Shown: one piece after another, positions 9,163 through 18,326 of the stretch
Layout: each line of letters opens with the position of its first letter
Numbering within the stretch: position 1 is the stretch's first letter
Source of the DNA: Agromyces sp. NDB4Y10
GTDB taxonomy: Bacteria; Actinomycetota; Actinomycetes; Actinomycetales; Microbacteriaceae
DNA: 64,000 bases
Reading direction: 5' to 3'
NCBI RefSeq assembly: GCF_001620055.1
Contig: NZ_LQGY01000028.1
Span: forward strand, 1-64,000
Translations under genes and position numbers: made by a program
The notes under the pieces: model-generated
The model's database searches: none
The model's input: only the letters and a program-made list of their open reading frames with translations
Told to the model about the DNA's origin: nothing

Positions 9163-10575
9163 TCAGAGCGCCTTGAGGATGTCCTCCACGCGGTCCTTCG
9201 CATCGCCGAAGAGCATCTGCGCGTTCTCGCGGTAGAACAGCGGGTTCGGCACGCCGGCGTAGCCCGATGCCATCGACCGCTTGAACACGATGACGTTCTC
9301 TGCCTCCCAGACCCGCAGTACGGGCATCCCCGCGATGGGGCTTCCCGGGTCCTCCGCCGCGGCGGGGTTCACGGTGTCGTTCGCGCCGATGACGAGCACG
9401 ACGGACGTCGTGGCGAGGTCGTCGTTGATCTCGTCCATCTCCTCCACGATGTCGTACGGCACCTTCGCCTCCGCGAGCAGCACGTTCATGTGGCCGGGCA
9501 GGCGACCGGCGACCGGATGGATGCCGAACCGCACGTCGACGCCGCGCTCGCGCAGCTTGTGGGTGAGGTCGGCGACCGGGTACTGGGCCTGCGCCACGGC
9601 CATCCCGTAGCCCGGCGTGATGACGACCCGTTCGGCCGACTTCAGCAGCTCTGCGGCATCCGTCGCCTGGATCTCTCGGTACTCGCCGAGGTCGGTGTCG
9701 CCCTTGGCGGGCGCCTCGATGCCGAACCCGCCCGCGATCACCGAGATGAACGACCGGTTCATGGCCTTGCACATGATGTACGACAGGTAGGCACCCGACG
9801 AACCCACGAGGGCGCCGGTCACGATGAGCAGGTCGTTGTTGAGGAGGAAGCCCGCCGCGGCCGCCGCCCAGCCCGAGTAGCTGTTCAGCATCGAGATGAC
9901 CACCGGCATGTCGCCGCCGCCGATCGAGGCGACGAGGTGCCAGCCGAGCGCGAACGCGAGCGCCGTCACCACGACGAGCAGCCACAGCTGCGAGTCCATG
10001 ACGTACCAGACGGTGAGCGCGACGAACACGACGAGCGCGCCGAGGTTCATCACGTTCTTGCCCGGCAGCACGAGCGGCGCCGACTTCATGCGCGCGGAGA
10101 GCTTCAGGAACGCCACGATCGAGCCGGTGAAGGTCACGCCGCCGATGAAGATGCCGATGAACACCTCGGCGTGATGGATGTCGGCGAGCGCCCCCTCGAG
10201 CGCGGGCGGGTCGAGGTGCCCGTTCCAGCCGACGATCACGGCCGCGAGGCCGACGAAGCTGTGCAGCAGCGCGATCAGCTCGGGCATGCCCGTCATCTCG
10301 ACGATGCGGGCTCGCCAGAGGCCGATCGATCCGCCGATCAGCACGGTGACGACGAGCAGGACGAGGCCGAGCAGGCTGCCGGGTTCGCCCCAGGCGTCCT
10401 GCACGGTCACCCAGATGGTCGCGGTCAGCGCGATGGCCATGCCGGCGATGCCGTAGCCGACACCGGCTCGGGCGGTCTCATGCCGGCTCAGGCCGGCGAG
10501 GCTCAGGATGAACAGCAGCGCCGCGACGATGTACGCGGCACCGGCGATGGATTCGGGGGTCAGGGTCTCAGGCAC
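9163..10575 (-). CDS. pntB: NAD(P) transhydrogenase subunit beta
   Basis: The product has 470 residues. The N-terminal part holds about nine membrane helices that form the proton channel with PntA. The C-terminal 180 residues form the NADP(H)-binding domain III, with the Rossmann motif [12 protein letters not shown], the segment [19 protein letters not shown], and [12 protein letters not shown]. It couples hydride transfer between NADH and NADP+ to proton re-entry across the membrane. The GTG start lies 37 bp after the pntA stop, with a GGAG ribosome binding site. Confidence 0.95.
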   Translation of the reverse strand: MPETLTPESIAGAAYIVAALLFILSLAGLSRHETARAGVGYGIAGMAIALTATIWVTVQDAWGEPGSLLGLVLLVVTVLIGGSIGLWRARIVEMTGMPELIALLHSFVGLAAVIVGWNGHLDPPALEGALADIHHAEVFIGIFIGGVTFTGSIVAFLKLSARMKSAPLVLPGKNVMNLGALVVFVALTVWYVMDSQLWLLVVVTALAFALGWHLVASIGGGDMPVVISMLNSYSGWAAAAAGFLLNNDLLIVTGALVGSSGAYLSYIMCKAMNRSFISVIAGGFGIEAPAKGDTDLGEYREIQATDAAELLKSAERVVITPGYGMAVAQAQYPVADLTHKLRERGVDVRFGIHPVAGRLPGHMNVLLAEAKVPYDIVEEMDEINDDLATTSVVLVIGANDTVNPAAAEDPGSPIAGMPVLRVWEAENVIVFKRSMASGYAGVPNPLFYRENAQMLFGDAKDRVEDILKAL

Positions 10576-10612
10576 AGGGGGGCTCCTCGATGACGTCGTC
10601 GTCGGTCCGCGG

Positions 10613-12178
10613 TCAGCTGCTCACCCGGTCGCCCTTGGCGAACATGGAGAGCATTCGCCGGGTCACCGCGAACCCGCCGAAGACGTTGATGCTGGCGATG
10701 AGGATCGCGATCGACGCGAGCACCTGCACCGCCGGGACCTCGCTCGTGACCTGCACGATGGCGCCGACGATGATGATGCCCGAGATCGCGTTGGTCACGC
10801 TCATGAGCGGGGTGTGCAGCGCGTGCGCGACCTTGCTGATCACGTAGAAGCCCGCGACGACCGCCAGCACGAACACCGTGATGTGCTGCGGCAGCGGCTG
10901 CGGCGCGAACGCGTTGAGCAGGAAGAGCCCGGCGATGCCGAGGGCGATCAGCCCCGCCCGGCCCGCGGGCGTGAGCTGCCGCTTGGGCTTCGGTTCGGCA
11001 GCGGATGCCGCGGCATCCGCCTTCGTCGCCGACCCCGCCGCCGGAGCCGCCGACACCTGCACGGGCGGGGGCGGCCACGTCGTCTCACCGTCGCGCACGA
11101 CCGTCACCGAGCGCTGGACGATGTCGTCGAAGTCGATCACGAGCTGCCCGTCCTTGCCCGGCGTCAGTAGCTTCACGAGGTTCACGAGGTTCGTCGCGTA
11201 CAGCTGCGACGCCTGCGTGGGCAGGCGCGACGCGAGGTCGGTGTAGCCGAGGATCACCACGCCGTTCGGGGTCACCACCCGCTCACCGGCGACGGAGCCC
11301 TCGACGTTGCCGCCCATGCCGGCCGCCATGTCGACGATGACGCTGCCGGGCCTCATGCTCGCGACATCCGCCGCCGTGATCAGCCTGGGCGCCGGTCGGC
11401 CCGGGATCAGCGCCGTCGTGATGATGATGTCGACGTCGGCGGCCTGCTCGGAGTAGATCTCGGCCGCGCGCCGGTCGTACGCCTCGCTCGTCGCCTTCGC
11501 GTAGCCGTCGGTCGACTGCATGACCTCGTCGACCTCGACCTTCAGGTACTCGCCGCCGATCGACTTCACCTGGTCGGCGACCTCCGGGCGCGGGTCGGTC
11601 GCCCGCACGATCGCGCCGAGGCTGGAGGCCGCGCCGATGGCCGCGAGGCCCGCGACTCCGGCGCCGGCCACGAGGACCTTCGCGGGCGGCACCTTGCCGG
11701 CGGCCGTCACCTGCCCCGTGAAGAAGCGCCCGAACTCGTGCGCGGCCTCGACGACCGCCCGGTACCCGGCGATGTTGGCCATCGAGCTCAGCACGTCCAT
11801 CGACTGCGCGCGCGAGATGCGCGGCACCGCGTCGAGCGCGATCGCGGTGACCCCGCGGGCCGAGAGCGCCTCGAGCAGGTCGGGCCGCAGGGCCGGACTG
11901 AGCAGGCTGACGAGCGTGGTGCCGGGGCGGAGCTGCGCGATCTCGTCGTCCGTCGGGGCGTTGACCTTGAGCACGATGTCGCTCGTGATCGCCTCGGCAG
12001 TCGGCACGATCGACGCGCCGGCGGCGACGTACGCGTCATCCGGGAACGAGGAACGCTCGCCCGCGCCGGCCTCGACCGCCACCTCGTACCCGAGCCCGAT
12101 CAACTGCTTCACCGTCGCCGGCGTCGCGGCGACCCTGGTCTCCGAGCCCTGCTCGGTGACGACGCCGATGCGCGTCAT
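10613..12178 (-). CDS. pntA: NAD(P) transhydrogenase subunit alpha (fused domain I and membrane part)
   Basis: The product has 521 residues. Residues 1-370 are the NAD(H)-binding alanine-dehydrogenase-like domain ([17 protein letters not shown] and the RATDPRPEV segment). After a Pro/Ala-rich linker, residues 420-521 contain four membrane helices. The single-chain layout is like enterobacterial PntA; some bacteria split this into PntAA and PntAB. A very strong GAGGAGGAG ribosome binding site precedes the ATG. The pair supplies NADPH using the proton gradient. Confidence 0.95.
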   Translation of the reverse strand: MTRIGVVTEQGSETRVAATPATVKQLIGLGYEVAVEAGAGERSSFPDDAYVAAGASIVPTAEAITSDIVLKVNAPTDDEIAQLRPGTTLVSLLSPALRPDLLEALSARGVTAIALDAVPRISRAQSMDVLSSMANIAGYRAVVEAAHEFGRFFTGQVTAAGKVPPAKVLVAGAGVAGLAAIGAASSLGAIVRATDPRPEVADQVKSIGGEYLKVEVDEVMQSTDGYAKATSEAYDRRAAEIYSEQAADVDIIITTALIPGRPAPRLITAADVASMRPGSVIVDMAAGMGGNVEGSVAGERVVTPNGVVILGYTDLASRLPTQASQLYATNLVNLVKLLTPGKDGQLVIDFDDIVQRSVTVVRDGETTWPPPPVQVSAAPAAGSATKADAAASAAEPKPKRQLTPAGRAGLIALGIAGLFLLNAFAPQPLPQHITVFVLAVVAGFYVISKVAHALHTPLMSVTNAISGIIIVGAIVQVTSEVPAVQVLASIAILIASINVFGGFAVTRRMLSMFAKGDRVSS

Positions 12179-12516
12179 TCGCTCTCCTCCTCGTCGCGGC
12201 GGGCCGCTCGCGTCGAGGTGACGCGGCATCCTCCTCATGGGGCTGGCGGGATGCCGTCCGGCTGAGCCGGGCGCGGCGGCAGTGCTGCAGGGACACCATA
12301 TGTCTCCGCGGGTGCGATGCTCCACGATTCGGTCTCGAACGAGGCGAAAGTCCACTGGTTCTTTCGCGAAACGAAAGTGCCATCGCCGTGGCGGCCGTCC
12401 GCGGCGCTCGCACGGCGAGCGGTCGGGTGTTTGGAAAACACTTCCGCGCTGTTTACTTGCTTCGGAAGTCACTGCCAGAATGTGCGGAGCCGATGCCTCC
12501 CAGTGAGAGAAGGATC
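12179..12516. promoter_or_regulatory. Divergent pntA/amidase control region with palindromes
   Basis: This 338-bp gene-free region separates divergent pntA and the amidase. Its right half is clearly less GC-rich than its surroundings. It holds two perfect palindromes: TTTCGCGAAA at 12362-12371 and GTGTTTGGAAAACAC at 12426-12440. They lie 145-155 and 76-90 bp upstream of the amidase start, as expected for operators. The region near the amidase start is AT-rich around a TTTACTTGC segment and ends in a GAGAAGGA ribosome binding site. The operator role is inference. Confidence 0.45.
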
Positions 12517-13170
12517 ATGACCGAGTCCACCCGCCTGTCGCGTCGCCTGTTCCTCGGCGGAGTCGCCGGCCTCGCGGCCGCATCCCTGCCCTTCGAAGCC
12601 GCAACCGCTCGCGCCGCCGACCATCGGCCGCCGCGCATCTACAGTTGCCGGGAGTGGGGCGCCCGACCGCCGGCCGACCCGCTGACGCGCATCGACGCGC
12701 GTCCCAACAAGATCATCGTCCACCACACCGCCTACCCGAACGTCCAGGACTTCTCCCTCGACTACGCCTTCCAGAACTCGCGCGACATCCAGAACCTCCA
12801 CATGGATGTCAACGGATGGTCGGACTCGGGGCAGCACTTCACCAACAGTCGCGGCGGATTCCTCACCGAGGGACGCACCGGCAGCCTGAACGCGCTGCGC
12901 TCCGGCCGGTACATGATTCAGGGCGCCCATTGCGTCGGCCAGAACACCCAGGCGATCGGCATCGAGAACGACGGCTCCTACCACCTCGGCGAGCCGGTCC
13001 CCCAGGCCCAGTGGGACAGCCTCGTGGCGTTCTGCGTCTACACCTGCGAGAGGTACCGCATCGCCCCGACGGAGATCTACGGCCACATGGACTTCAACGC
13101 GACCCAGTGCCCCGGCGGCCTTCACGAGCGCCTCCCAGAACTGCGCGCTGCGGTTCGCGCACTCCTCTGA
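12517..13170 (+). CDS. Tat-exported N-acetylmuramoyl-L-alanine amidase (PGRP/Amidase_2 type)
   Basis: The product has 217 residues. The N terminus has a twin-arginine signal (SRRLFLGG, then a hydrophobic Ala-rich stretch, cleavage probably after ARA near residue 34). The mature protein is an Amidase_2/PGRP domain. Its zinc-ligand positions are visible as VHHTAYP, HMDFN and TQCPG, and IQGAHCVGQN is also present. It should cut the MurNAc-L-Ala bond of peptidoglycan outside the membrane. The ATG has a good GAGAAGGA ribosome binding site. The upstream region is unusually AT-rich, suggesting special regulation or recent acquisition. It is convergent with dnaB across a bidirectional terminator. Confidence 0.85.
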   Translation: MTESTRLSRRLFLGGVAGLAAASLPFEAATARAADHRPPRIYSCREWGARPPADPLTRIDARPNKIIVHHTAYPNVQDFSLDYAFQNSRDIQNLHMDVNGWSDSGQHFTNSRGGFLTEGRTGSLNALRSGRYMIQGAHCVGQNTQAIGIENDGSYHLGEPVPQAQWDSLVAFCVYTCERYRIAPTEIYGHMDFNATQCPGGLHERLPELRAAVRALL

Positions 13171-13189
13171 CGACGGGAGGGAACCGACC

Positions 13190-13223
13190 GACGCCCGTCC
13201 GCCGAGCACGGCGGACGGGCGTC
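13190..13223. terminator. Bidirectional terminator between amidase and dnaB
   Basis: GACGCCCGTCCGCC (13190-13203) pairs perfectly with GGCGGACGGGCGTC (13210-13223) around a 6-nt loop. It lies between two convergent genes. Confidence 0.8.
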
Positions 13224-13240
13224 GTCAGGATTCCCGGCTG

Positions 13241-14614
13241 CTACACCTGCACCATGTCGGCGAAGCGCGAGAAGTGCCCGTGGAAGGCGACCGTGACCGT
13301 GCGGGTCGGGCCGTTGCGGTGCTTCGCCACGATCAGGTCGGCCTCGCCGGCGCGCGGGCTGTCGCGCTCGTAGGCCGACTCGCGGTGCAGCAGGATCACC
13401 ATGTCGGCATCCTGCTCGATCGAGCCCGACTCGCGGAGGTCGGAGAGCGCGGGCATCTTGTCGGCGCGCTGCTCGGGACCACGGTTCAGCTGCGACAGCG
13501 CGAGCACCGGCACCTGGAGCTCCTTCGCGAGGAGCTTCAGCGCACGCGAGAACTCGGACACCTCCTGCTGCCGGCTCTCGACGCGCTTGCCGCTCGTCAT
13601 GAGCTGCAGGTAGTCGATGACGACCATCTTCAGGCCCACGCGCTGCTTCAGCCGGCGGCACTTCGCACGGATCTCGACGAGCGTCATGTTGGGGGAGTCG
13701 TCGATGTAGAGCGGCGCGTCGTTGATGCGGCCGCGGGTCGACGCGATCGTGGTCCAGTCGCGGGTGTCGACGGTGCCCTTGCGCATGTTCTGCAGCGGCA
13801 CGGATGCCTCGGCCGAGAGCAGGCGCATCGCGATCTCGCTGCGGCCCATCTCGAGCGAGAAGAAGATCGTCGGGAGGTCGTGCGTGATGGCGGCCGACCG
13901 CGCGAAGTCGAGCGCGAGCGTGGACTTACCCATGGCGGGTCGCGCCGCGACGATGATCATCTGGCCCGGGTGGAAGCCGTTCGTGAGGTCGTCGAGGTCG
14001 GCGAATCCGGTCGGCACGCCGGTCATCTTGCCGTCGGTGTGCTTGGCCGCCTCGATCTCGTCGATCGCCGTGCCGATCGCGTCGGTGAGGGGGACGTAGT
14101 CTTCGCTCTCGACCGAGCCGGTGACGGAGTAGATCTCGGCCTGCGCGTTGTTGACGAGCTCGACCACCTCGCCCTCGCCCGCGTAGCCCATCTGCACGAT
14201 GCGAGTGCCCGCTTCGACCAGGCGGCGCAGCAGCGCGCGCTCGGCGACGATCTCGGCGTAGTACCCCGCATTGGCCGCCGTCGGCACGAGGCTCGTGAGG
14301 GTGTGGAGGTACTCGACGCCGCCGGCGCGATGCAGCTCACCGGTCTTGGTGAGCTCGTCGGTGACCGCGATGACGTCGGTCGGCTCGCCGTGCGAGTACA
14401 GCGAGAGGATGGCGTTGAAGACGACCTCGTGCTTCGGCACGTAGAAGTCGATGCCCCGCAGCGTCTCGATGACGTCGGCGACCGCGTCCTTCGAGAGCAT
14501 CATGCCGCCGAGCGTGCTCTGCTCGGCCAGCAGGTCGTGCGGGGGCGTGCGCTCACCCCGGCGGGCGTCGGGGTCGTCGAGGGGTTCGGCGAGCCCGAGA
14601 TGCGCGATCGACAA
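13241..14614 (-). CDS. dnaB: Replicative DNA helicase
   Basis: The product has 457 residues. The N-terminal DnaB hexamerisation domain (residues about 20-120) is followed by a RecA-like ATPase with Walker A ARPAMGKST, Walker B-like MVVIDYLQLM, and LALSQLNRGPE. The helicase unwinds DNA at the fork. No intein interrupts it, unlike mycobacterial dnaB. I chose the TTG at 14614 because GGAGGAAG sits at ideal spacing just upstream; the open frame continues to 14692 without a better signal. A perfect DnaA box lies about 160 bp upstream, so initiator protein could influence its expression. Confidence 0.95.
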   Translation of the reverse strand: MSIAHLGLAEPLDDPDARRGERTPPHDLLAEQSTLGGMMLSKDAVADVIETLRGIDFYVPKHEVVFNAILSLYSHGEPTDVIAVTDELTKTGELHRAGGVEYLHTLTSLVPTAANAGYYAEIVAERALLRRLVEAGTRIVQMGYAGEGEVVELVNNAQAEIYSVTGSVESEDYVPLTDAIGTAIDEIEAAKHTDGKMTGVPTGFADLDDLTNGFHPGQMIIVAARPAMGKSTLALDFARSAAITHDLPTIFFSLEMGRSEIAMRLLSAEASVPLQNMRKGTVDTRDWTTIASTRGRINDAPLYIDDSPNMTLVEIRAKCRRLKQRVGLKMVVIDYLQLMTSGKRVESRQQEVSEFSRALKLLAKELQVPVLALSQLNRGPEQRADKMPALSDLRESGSIEQDADMVILLHRESAYERDSPRAGEADLIVAKHRNGPTRTVTVAFHGHFSRFADMVQV

Positions 14615-15134
14615 CTGCTTCCTCCGATTCGCTCGCTCATGCGGGCGCCCGCTCGTCGCCCTCATCCAAGGACTATCAGGACCCGCCCACACACCCGGCC
14701 GGAAGTCGACTCGGGGGGTTCGGCGGCTGACGCTGACTCACCCTAGGCAAGGGGGTCGCGGGGCACAAGACGGCCTGTGGATAACTTTGTGGAGAGACTG
14801 GGCGAAACGCCGCCCAACATGTGCACTCAGCCTGTGGAGAACTGTGGAAATCGTGTGAATGACACCGGTTGAATTCTGACCTGATCAGGGATTCCCGGAA
14901 TCCACACCTGTGGGGGAAAAGTTTCTTCAGAACTCACCGACGCGGGCGTTGCACCTGTGCACAACGATGGGGATAGTCCCCGAAATGCGGACTTGCGCTC
15001 ATGTTCTCGGCGGGTGTAAGAATCGCCCAACGCGCGGCCTCATCGGTCGGGGCGAATGCGGCCGACCTTCCCCCGGCACGACGACGCGGCGGGGGCATTC
15101 CGCCCACCGCCGCGTCGTGCGTGAGAGTTCGCGA
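14615..15134. promoter_or_regulatory. Gene-free region upstream of dnaB with DnaA-box-like sequences
   Basis: This 520-bp stretch has no credible gene. It holds one perfect DnaA box (TGTGGATAA, 14776-14784) and several near matches between about 14785 and 14965 (TTTGTGGAG, TGTGGAGAA, TGTGGAAAT, TCCACACCTGTGG, TGTGCACAA). GC content is lower than in the surrounding genes. It must contain the dnaB promoter at its left end and the rplI terminator at its right end. Whether DnaA binds here is inference. Confidence 0.5.
15081..15118 (-). terminator. Terminator of the rpsF-ssb-rpsR-rplI operon
   Basis: ACGACGCGGCGG (15081-15092) pairs with CCGCCGCGTCGT (15107-15118), directly downstream of the rplI stop. 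Confidence 0.7.
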
Positions 15135-15587
15135 CTACTTGGCCGCGACCACCTGGAGGGTGATCGTCGCGGACACGTCGTCGCGCAGCTTCACCGTCGC
15201 CTCGTGGTCGCCGACCGACTTGATCGGCGTGGGGATCTCGATCTTGCGCTTGTCGATCTGGCCCAGGCCGGCGTCGGCGACCGCAGCCGCGACATCCGCC
15301 GTCTTGACCGAACCGAACAGGCGGCCGCCGAGGCCGGCCTTGACGGTCAGCTTGACCTTGCCCTCCTCGAGCTTGGCCTTGAGCGCCTGCGCGTCCTCGA
15401 GGGAGTGCAGCTCGCGCGCGGCGCGAGCGGCCTTGATCTGGTCGACCTGCTTCTGGCCGCCACGGGTCCACGGCGTCGCGAGACCCTGGGGGACGAGGTA
15501 GTTGCGGGCGTACCCGTTCTTGACCTCGACCACGTCACCGGCGGTGCCGAGACCCGACACCTCGTGCGTGAGGATGATCTTTGCCAT
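15135..15587 (-). CDS. rplI: 50S ribosomal protein L9
   Basis: The product has 150 residues with the classic L9 start [14 protein letters not shown] and the [13 protein letters not shown] signature. A long connecting helix and a C-terminal domain follow. It binds 23S rRNA at the base of the L1 stalk and helps maintain frame fidelity. It is the last gene of the S6-SSB-S18-L9 operon, 11 bp after rpsR. Confidence 0.98.
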   Translation of the reverse strand: MAKIILTHEVSGLGTAGDVVEVKNGYARNYLVPQGLATPWTRGGQKQVDQIKAARAARELHSLEDAQALKAKLEEGKVKLTVKAGLGGRLFGSVKTADVAAAVADAGLGQIDKRKIEIPTPIKSVGDHEATVKLRDDVSATITLQVVAAK

Positions 15588-15598
15588 TGTCGTGCTCC

Positions 15599-15859
15599 TT
15601 AGCGGCCGGAGCCCGAGTAGGGCAGGAGCGCCATCTCGCGCGCGTTCTTCACGGCGCGGGCGATGAGGCGCTGCTCCTGCACGGAGACACCGGTGATGCG
15701 ACGGGCGCGGATCTTGCCGCGCTCCGAGATGAACTTCCGAAGGGTCGCGACATCCTTGTAGTCGATGACGCCGACCTTGACGGACTTCGCGGGGGCGGCG
15801 TTCTTCGCGCCCTTGCCGCCGCGAGGCTTGCGGCGGTCGCCGCTGCTCTTTCCAGCCAT
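15599..15859 (-). CDS. rpsR: 30S ribosomal protein S18 (cysteine-free form)
   Basis: The product has 86 residues with the conserved core [18 protein letters not shown] and RRITG. It lacks the cysteine pairs of zinc-binding S18 proteins, so it is a C-minus form. It binds S6 on the 30S platform, and rpsF is encoded in the same operon. The N terminus is basic and probably disordered. Confidence 0.97.
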   Translation of the reverse strand: MAGKSSGDRRKPRGGKGAKNAAPAKSVKVGVIDYKDVATLRKFISERGKIRARRITGVSVQEQRLIARAVKNAREMALLPYSGSGR

Positions 15860-15895
15860 TGAACTTTCCTGTCGTGTGTGAATTCTGGGTGCGAG

Positions 15896-15915
15896 CGGAT
15901 GCCGCGTGGCATCCG
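15896..15915. repeat. Inverted pair of the over-represented 8-mer between ssb and rpsR
   Basis: CGGATGCC (15896-15903) and GGCATCCG (15908-15915) form an inverted pair with a 4-nt loop in the 73-bp gap between two operon genes. It is one of several such intergenic pairs in the window. Confidence 0.7.
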
Positions 15916-15932
15916 TCGCCGGCCGTCAGGCC

Positions 15933-16454
15933 TTAGAAGGGCGTCTCGTCGCCGTAGTTGGTGCCCGGGGTGTTCCAGACGTCGCCGCCGCCCGAGGACT
16001 GCGCGGGAGCGCTGGGCGCCCACGCGTCATCCGACTGGCTGCTGGCGCCGCCGCCCCCGAAGGAGCCGCCGCCGCCGACGCCGCGGTTGGACTGGGCGCG
16101 CGTCACGGACGCGGTGGCGTAGCGCAGGCTCGGGCCGATCTCGTCGATCTCGAGCTCGATGCTGGTGCGCTTCTCGCCTTCCTTCGTCTCGTAGGAGCGC
16201 TGCTTGAGACGCCCGGAAGCGATGACCCGGGTTCCCTTGGTGAGCGATCCCGCGACGTGCTCGGCGAACTCGCGCCAGCAGCTCGCGCGCAGGAAGAGGG
16301 CCTCGCCGTCCTTCCACTCGTTCGCCTGGCGGTCGAACGTGCGGGGGGTCGACGCGATCGTGAAGTTCGCGACCGCGAGCCCGGACTGCGTGTAGCGCAG
16401 CTCGGGGTCGGCGGTGAGGTTGCCCACTACGGTAATGATGGTCTCGCCGGCCAT
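15933..16454 (-). CDS. ssb: Single-stranded DNA-binding protein
   Basis: The product has 173 residues. The N-terminal OB fold (about 1-110) begins with [15 protein letters not shown] Gly/Ser-rich disordered linker follows, and the acidic C-terminal tip ends GDETPF, which recruits other repair and replication proteins. It coats single-stranded DNA during replication. It lies 5 bp downstream of rpsF. Confidence 0.97.
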   Translation of the reverse strand: MAGETIITVVGNLTADPELRYTQSGLAVANFTIASTPRTFDRQANEWKDGEALFLRASCWREFAEHVAGSLTKGTRVIASGRLKQRSYETKEGEKRTSIELEIDEIGPSLRYATASVTRAQSNRGVGGGGSFGGGGASSQSDDAWAPSAPAQSSGGGDVWNTPGTNYGDETPF

Positions 16455-16459
16455 GGGGA

Positions 16460-16843
16460 CTAGGCGTCCTTCTTGGCGGGGGCCTTCGCGGCGGCGGCGG
16501 CCTTCTTCGCGGCCTTCGCCTCTTCCGCCTTCTTCACGGCGGCGACCTGGGCGATCGCCTCTTCCGCACGGAGGACCTTGGTGCGCATGACGGCCTCGCT
16601 GAGGTTCAGCTGGCGGTCGAGCTCGTTGGTGGTCTTCGACTCGGCGGTGAAGTCGACGACGGCGTAGATGCCCTCGGACTTCTTGTCGATCTCGTAGGCC
16701 AGACGACGCTTGCCCCAGATGTCGACCTTGTCGACGGTGCCACCGTCGTTGCGGATGACGTTGAGGAACTTGTCGAGGCTCGGAGCAACGGTGCGCTCGT
16801 CGATCGACGGATCGAGGATGACCATCAGCTCGTACTGGTGCAT
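16460..16843 (-). CDS. rpsF: 30S ribosomal protein S6
   Basis: The product has 127 residues with the S6 hallmarks YELMVILDP, the [10 protein letters not shown] segment and [13 protein letters not shown]. The C terminus is extended by an Ala/Lys-rich tail of about 30 residues. I chose the ATG at 16843, with an excellent GGAGGTGGG ribosome binding site. It is the first gene of the operon with ssb, rpsR and rplI. Confidence 0.97.
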   Translation of the reverse strand: MHQYELMVILDPSIDERTVAPSLDKFLNVIRNDGGTVDKVDIWGKRRLAYEIDKKSEGIYAVVDFTAESKTTNELDRQLNLSEAVMRTKVLRAEEAIAQVAAVKKAEEAKAAKKAAAAAKAPAKKDA

Positions 16844-16970
16844 GACAGACCCACCTCCTTCGGACTCAGCGGTCACAGACGGTCTGTGACAGGAGGGTGT
16901 ACATGCGTCGCTCCGCGGAGGCCGAGACTTCGGCGCACGGGCAACCTTCACATCGTAACGGATGCCGCCT

Positions 16971-17050
16971 CCCGGCGCACATCCGCCCCCGCGCCGCCGC
17001 GCGCGCCCGCGCCCCCGCCCGCGCCCCCGCTCACCCGCCCGCCCCGTCCC
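16971..17050. repeat. Low-complexity C/G-rich tract
   Basis: This is an almost pure C/G stretch made of repeated CGC/CCG units with only a few A or T bases, in the gap between the rpsF promoter region and the AbiEi-like gene. No gene or clear signal is visible. Confidence 0.6.
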
Positions 17051-17119
17051 GCGAGCGCGCGGTTCCGCGACGAGCGCGCGGCCCCCGAGGCGCGCACTCG
17101 TCGCGCATGCGCGCACTCA
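17051..17119. repeat. Left copy of an imperfect direct repeat flanking the AbiEi-like gene
   Basis: The stretch shares its order of short blocks (GCGAGCGCGCG, CGACG, CTCGTCGCGCA, GCGCACTCA) with 18214-18283. By eye the copies are about three-quarters identical. The last bases overlap the gene's stop codon. Confidence 0.5.
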
Positions 17120-18118
17120 CCGCCGCCGGCACGGGAGTCCGGCCGCGATCAGCTCGTCGCGCAGGCCGACCGCCCCGCCGGTGACGTCGGACCAGGTCCA
17201 GCGGGCGACCTCGCGTCCGTGGTGGCGCTTGAGGCGGCGCTCGCGCTCCTTCTCCCGCCACAGCACCTCCGCCGGCAGCGCGCCCCGCAGGTACTCGTCC
17301 GCCGAGTACTTGACGAAACCGTCGAACTCCCCGCTGACGGCGAACTCCGGCCAGTCGAAGTCCACGACGGCCACCGAACCATCCGGGTCGACGAATCGGC
17401 GCTGGAGCAGCGGCGGCGGGAACCCGAGGAGGTGGATGTGCGCCCGGCTGAGGGATTCGCCGGCACTCGCCGCCAGTGGGTCGCCGAGTTCGATCGCCCT
17501 GCGCGCCGTTCGGCTCCCGCGTCCGGCCGATGTCACCAGCTCGACCAGGTCATCCCGGCGCACCCCGCCGAGCCGGATCGGATCGGCGGACCGCACCTGC
17601 CCGTCGACGAACCGCCACGGCAACGTGCGGGTCGCGGGTCGCAGGGCCGCGTCGACGGCGGCCATCGCCGCCGGAAACGCTCGGGAGCGGGCGAGGTCGG
17701 CGGTGGTCCGCGCGAGGTCGGTGGTGCGAACCCCGTGCACTCGAGTCACCTGGTCTTCCCGCAGGACTCCCCGGTACCACCGGACGGCCGTCGATGATGC
17801 GGGCGGCGTGCGATCGGTGGTCGACAGGTGGACCCAGGAGGGGAGCGGGCGAGCCGTCGGCAGGCCGAGCAGCAGGGCAGCGCTCTCGCCCACCAGCACT
17901 GGGTCGTCCGGGCGTCGCCGAAGCGTGGCCGCGATCTGCAGGAGGTGGCGCTGCTCCGGTGTCAGCGCCATCCATGCCGAGCGCTCGGCGTACGCCCCGG
18001 GCAGGACGCGGAGCAGCTCTCCGTTCGCGGCTTCACGCTGTAAACGCCGAGCGGATCGGCCCGACCCCAGCTCGTCGGCGACGTAGGAGATCGGAATGGG
18101 GAACTCGTGAGCCGTCAT
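17117..18118 (-). CDS. AbiEi-like antitoxin-domain protein with C-terminal nuclease-like domain
   Basis: The product has 333 residues. The N terminus (about 10-60) resembles the helix-turn-helix of AbiEi-family antitoxins, which sense a threshold and regulate transcription. The C terminus (about 235-320) contains the pattern SVAVVDFDWPEFAVSGEFDGFVKY, of the kind found in DUF559/Vsr-like endonuclease folds; I give only part of it (VVDFDWPE, EFDGFVKY). Such stand-alone proteins are common in Actinobacteria and carry the 'type IV toxin-antitoxin AbiEi' label, but no AbiEii toxin gene is adjacent. Imperfect direct repeats flank the gene. Function is unproven. Confidence 0.6.
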   Translation of the reverse strand: MTAHEFPIPISYVADELGSGRSARRLQREAANGELLRVLPGAYAERSAWMALTPEQRHLLQIAATLRRRPDDPVLVGESAALLLGLPTARPLPSWVHLSTTDRTPPASSTAVRWYRGVLREDQVTRVHGVRTTDLARTTADLARSRAFPAAMAAVDAALRPATRTLPWRFVDGQVRSADPIRLGGVRRDDLVELVTSAGRGSRTARRAIELGDPLAASAGESLSRAHIHLLGFPPPLLQRRFVDPDGSVAVVDFDWPEFAVSGEFDGFVKYSADEYLRGALPAEVLWREKERERRLKRHHGREVARWTWSDVTGGAVGLRDELIAAGLPCRRR

Positions 18119-18213
18119 GCGCTTACGCTCGCGAGCCCCGCTGCACGGCGCGGGCGTCCCGGCGGCATCTGTGCGCCCCCGCCGCGGATGCCGGGTTGGG
18201 CAGGAGCGGTGGG

Positions 18214-18283
18214 CGCGAGCGCGCGTCTCCACGACGGGCGCGCGACCGCGGCCACGCGCGCTCGTCGCGCAACTGCGCACTCA
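18214..18283. repeat. Right copy of an imperfect direct repeat flanking the AbiEi-like gene
   Basis: This is the counterpart of 17051-17119, in the same orientation, lying about 95 bp upstream of the AbiEi-like start and downstream of cca. Shared blocks are GCGAGCGCGCG, CGACG, CTCGTCGCGCA and GCGCACTCA. Confidence 0.5.
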
Positions 18284-18326
18284 GACCCGGGCGGGTGGGG
18301 CGAGCCCGGGCGGGGGGCGGAGCGGG

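Noticed and set aside
16971-17050. Possible CRISPR-like or tandem-repeat array
   Set aside because: The tract is C/G low complexity without regular repeat-spacer periodicity.
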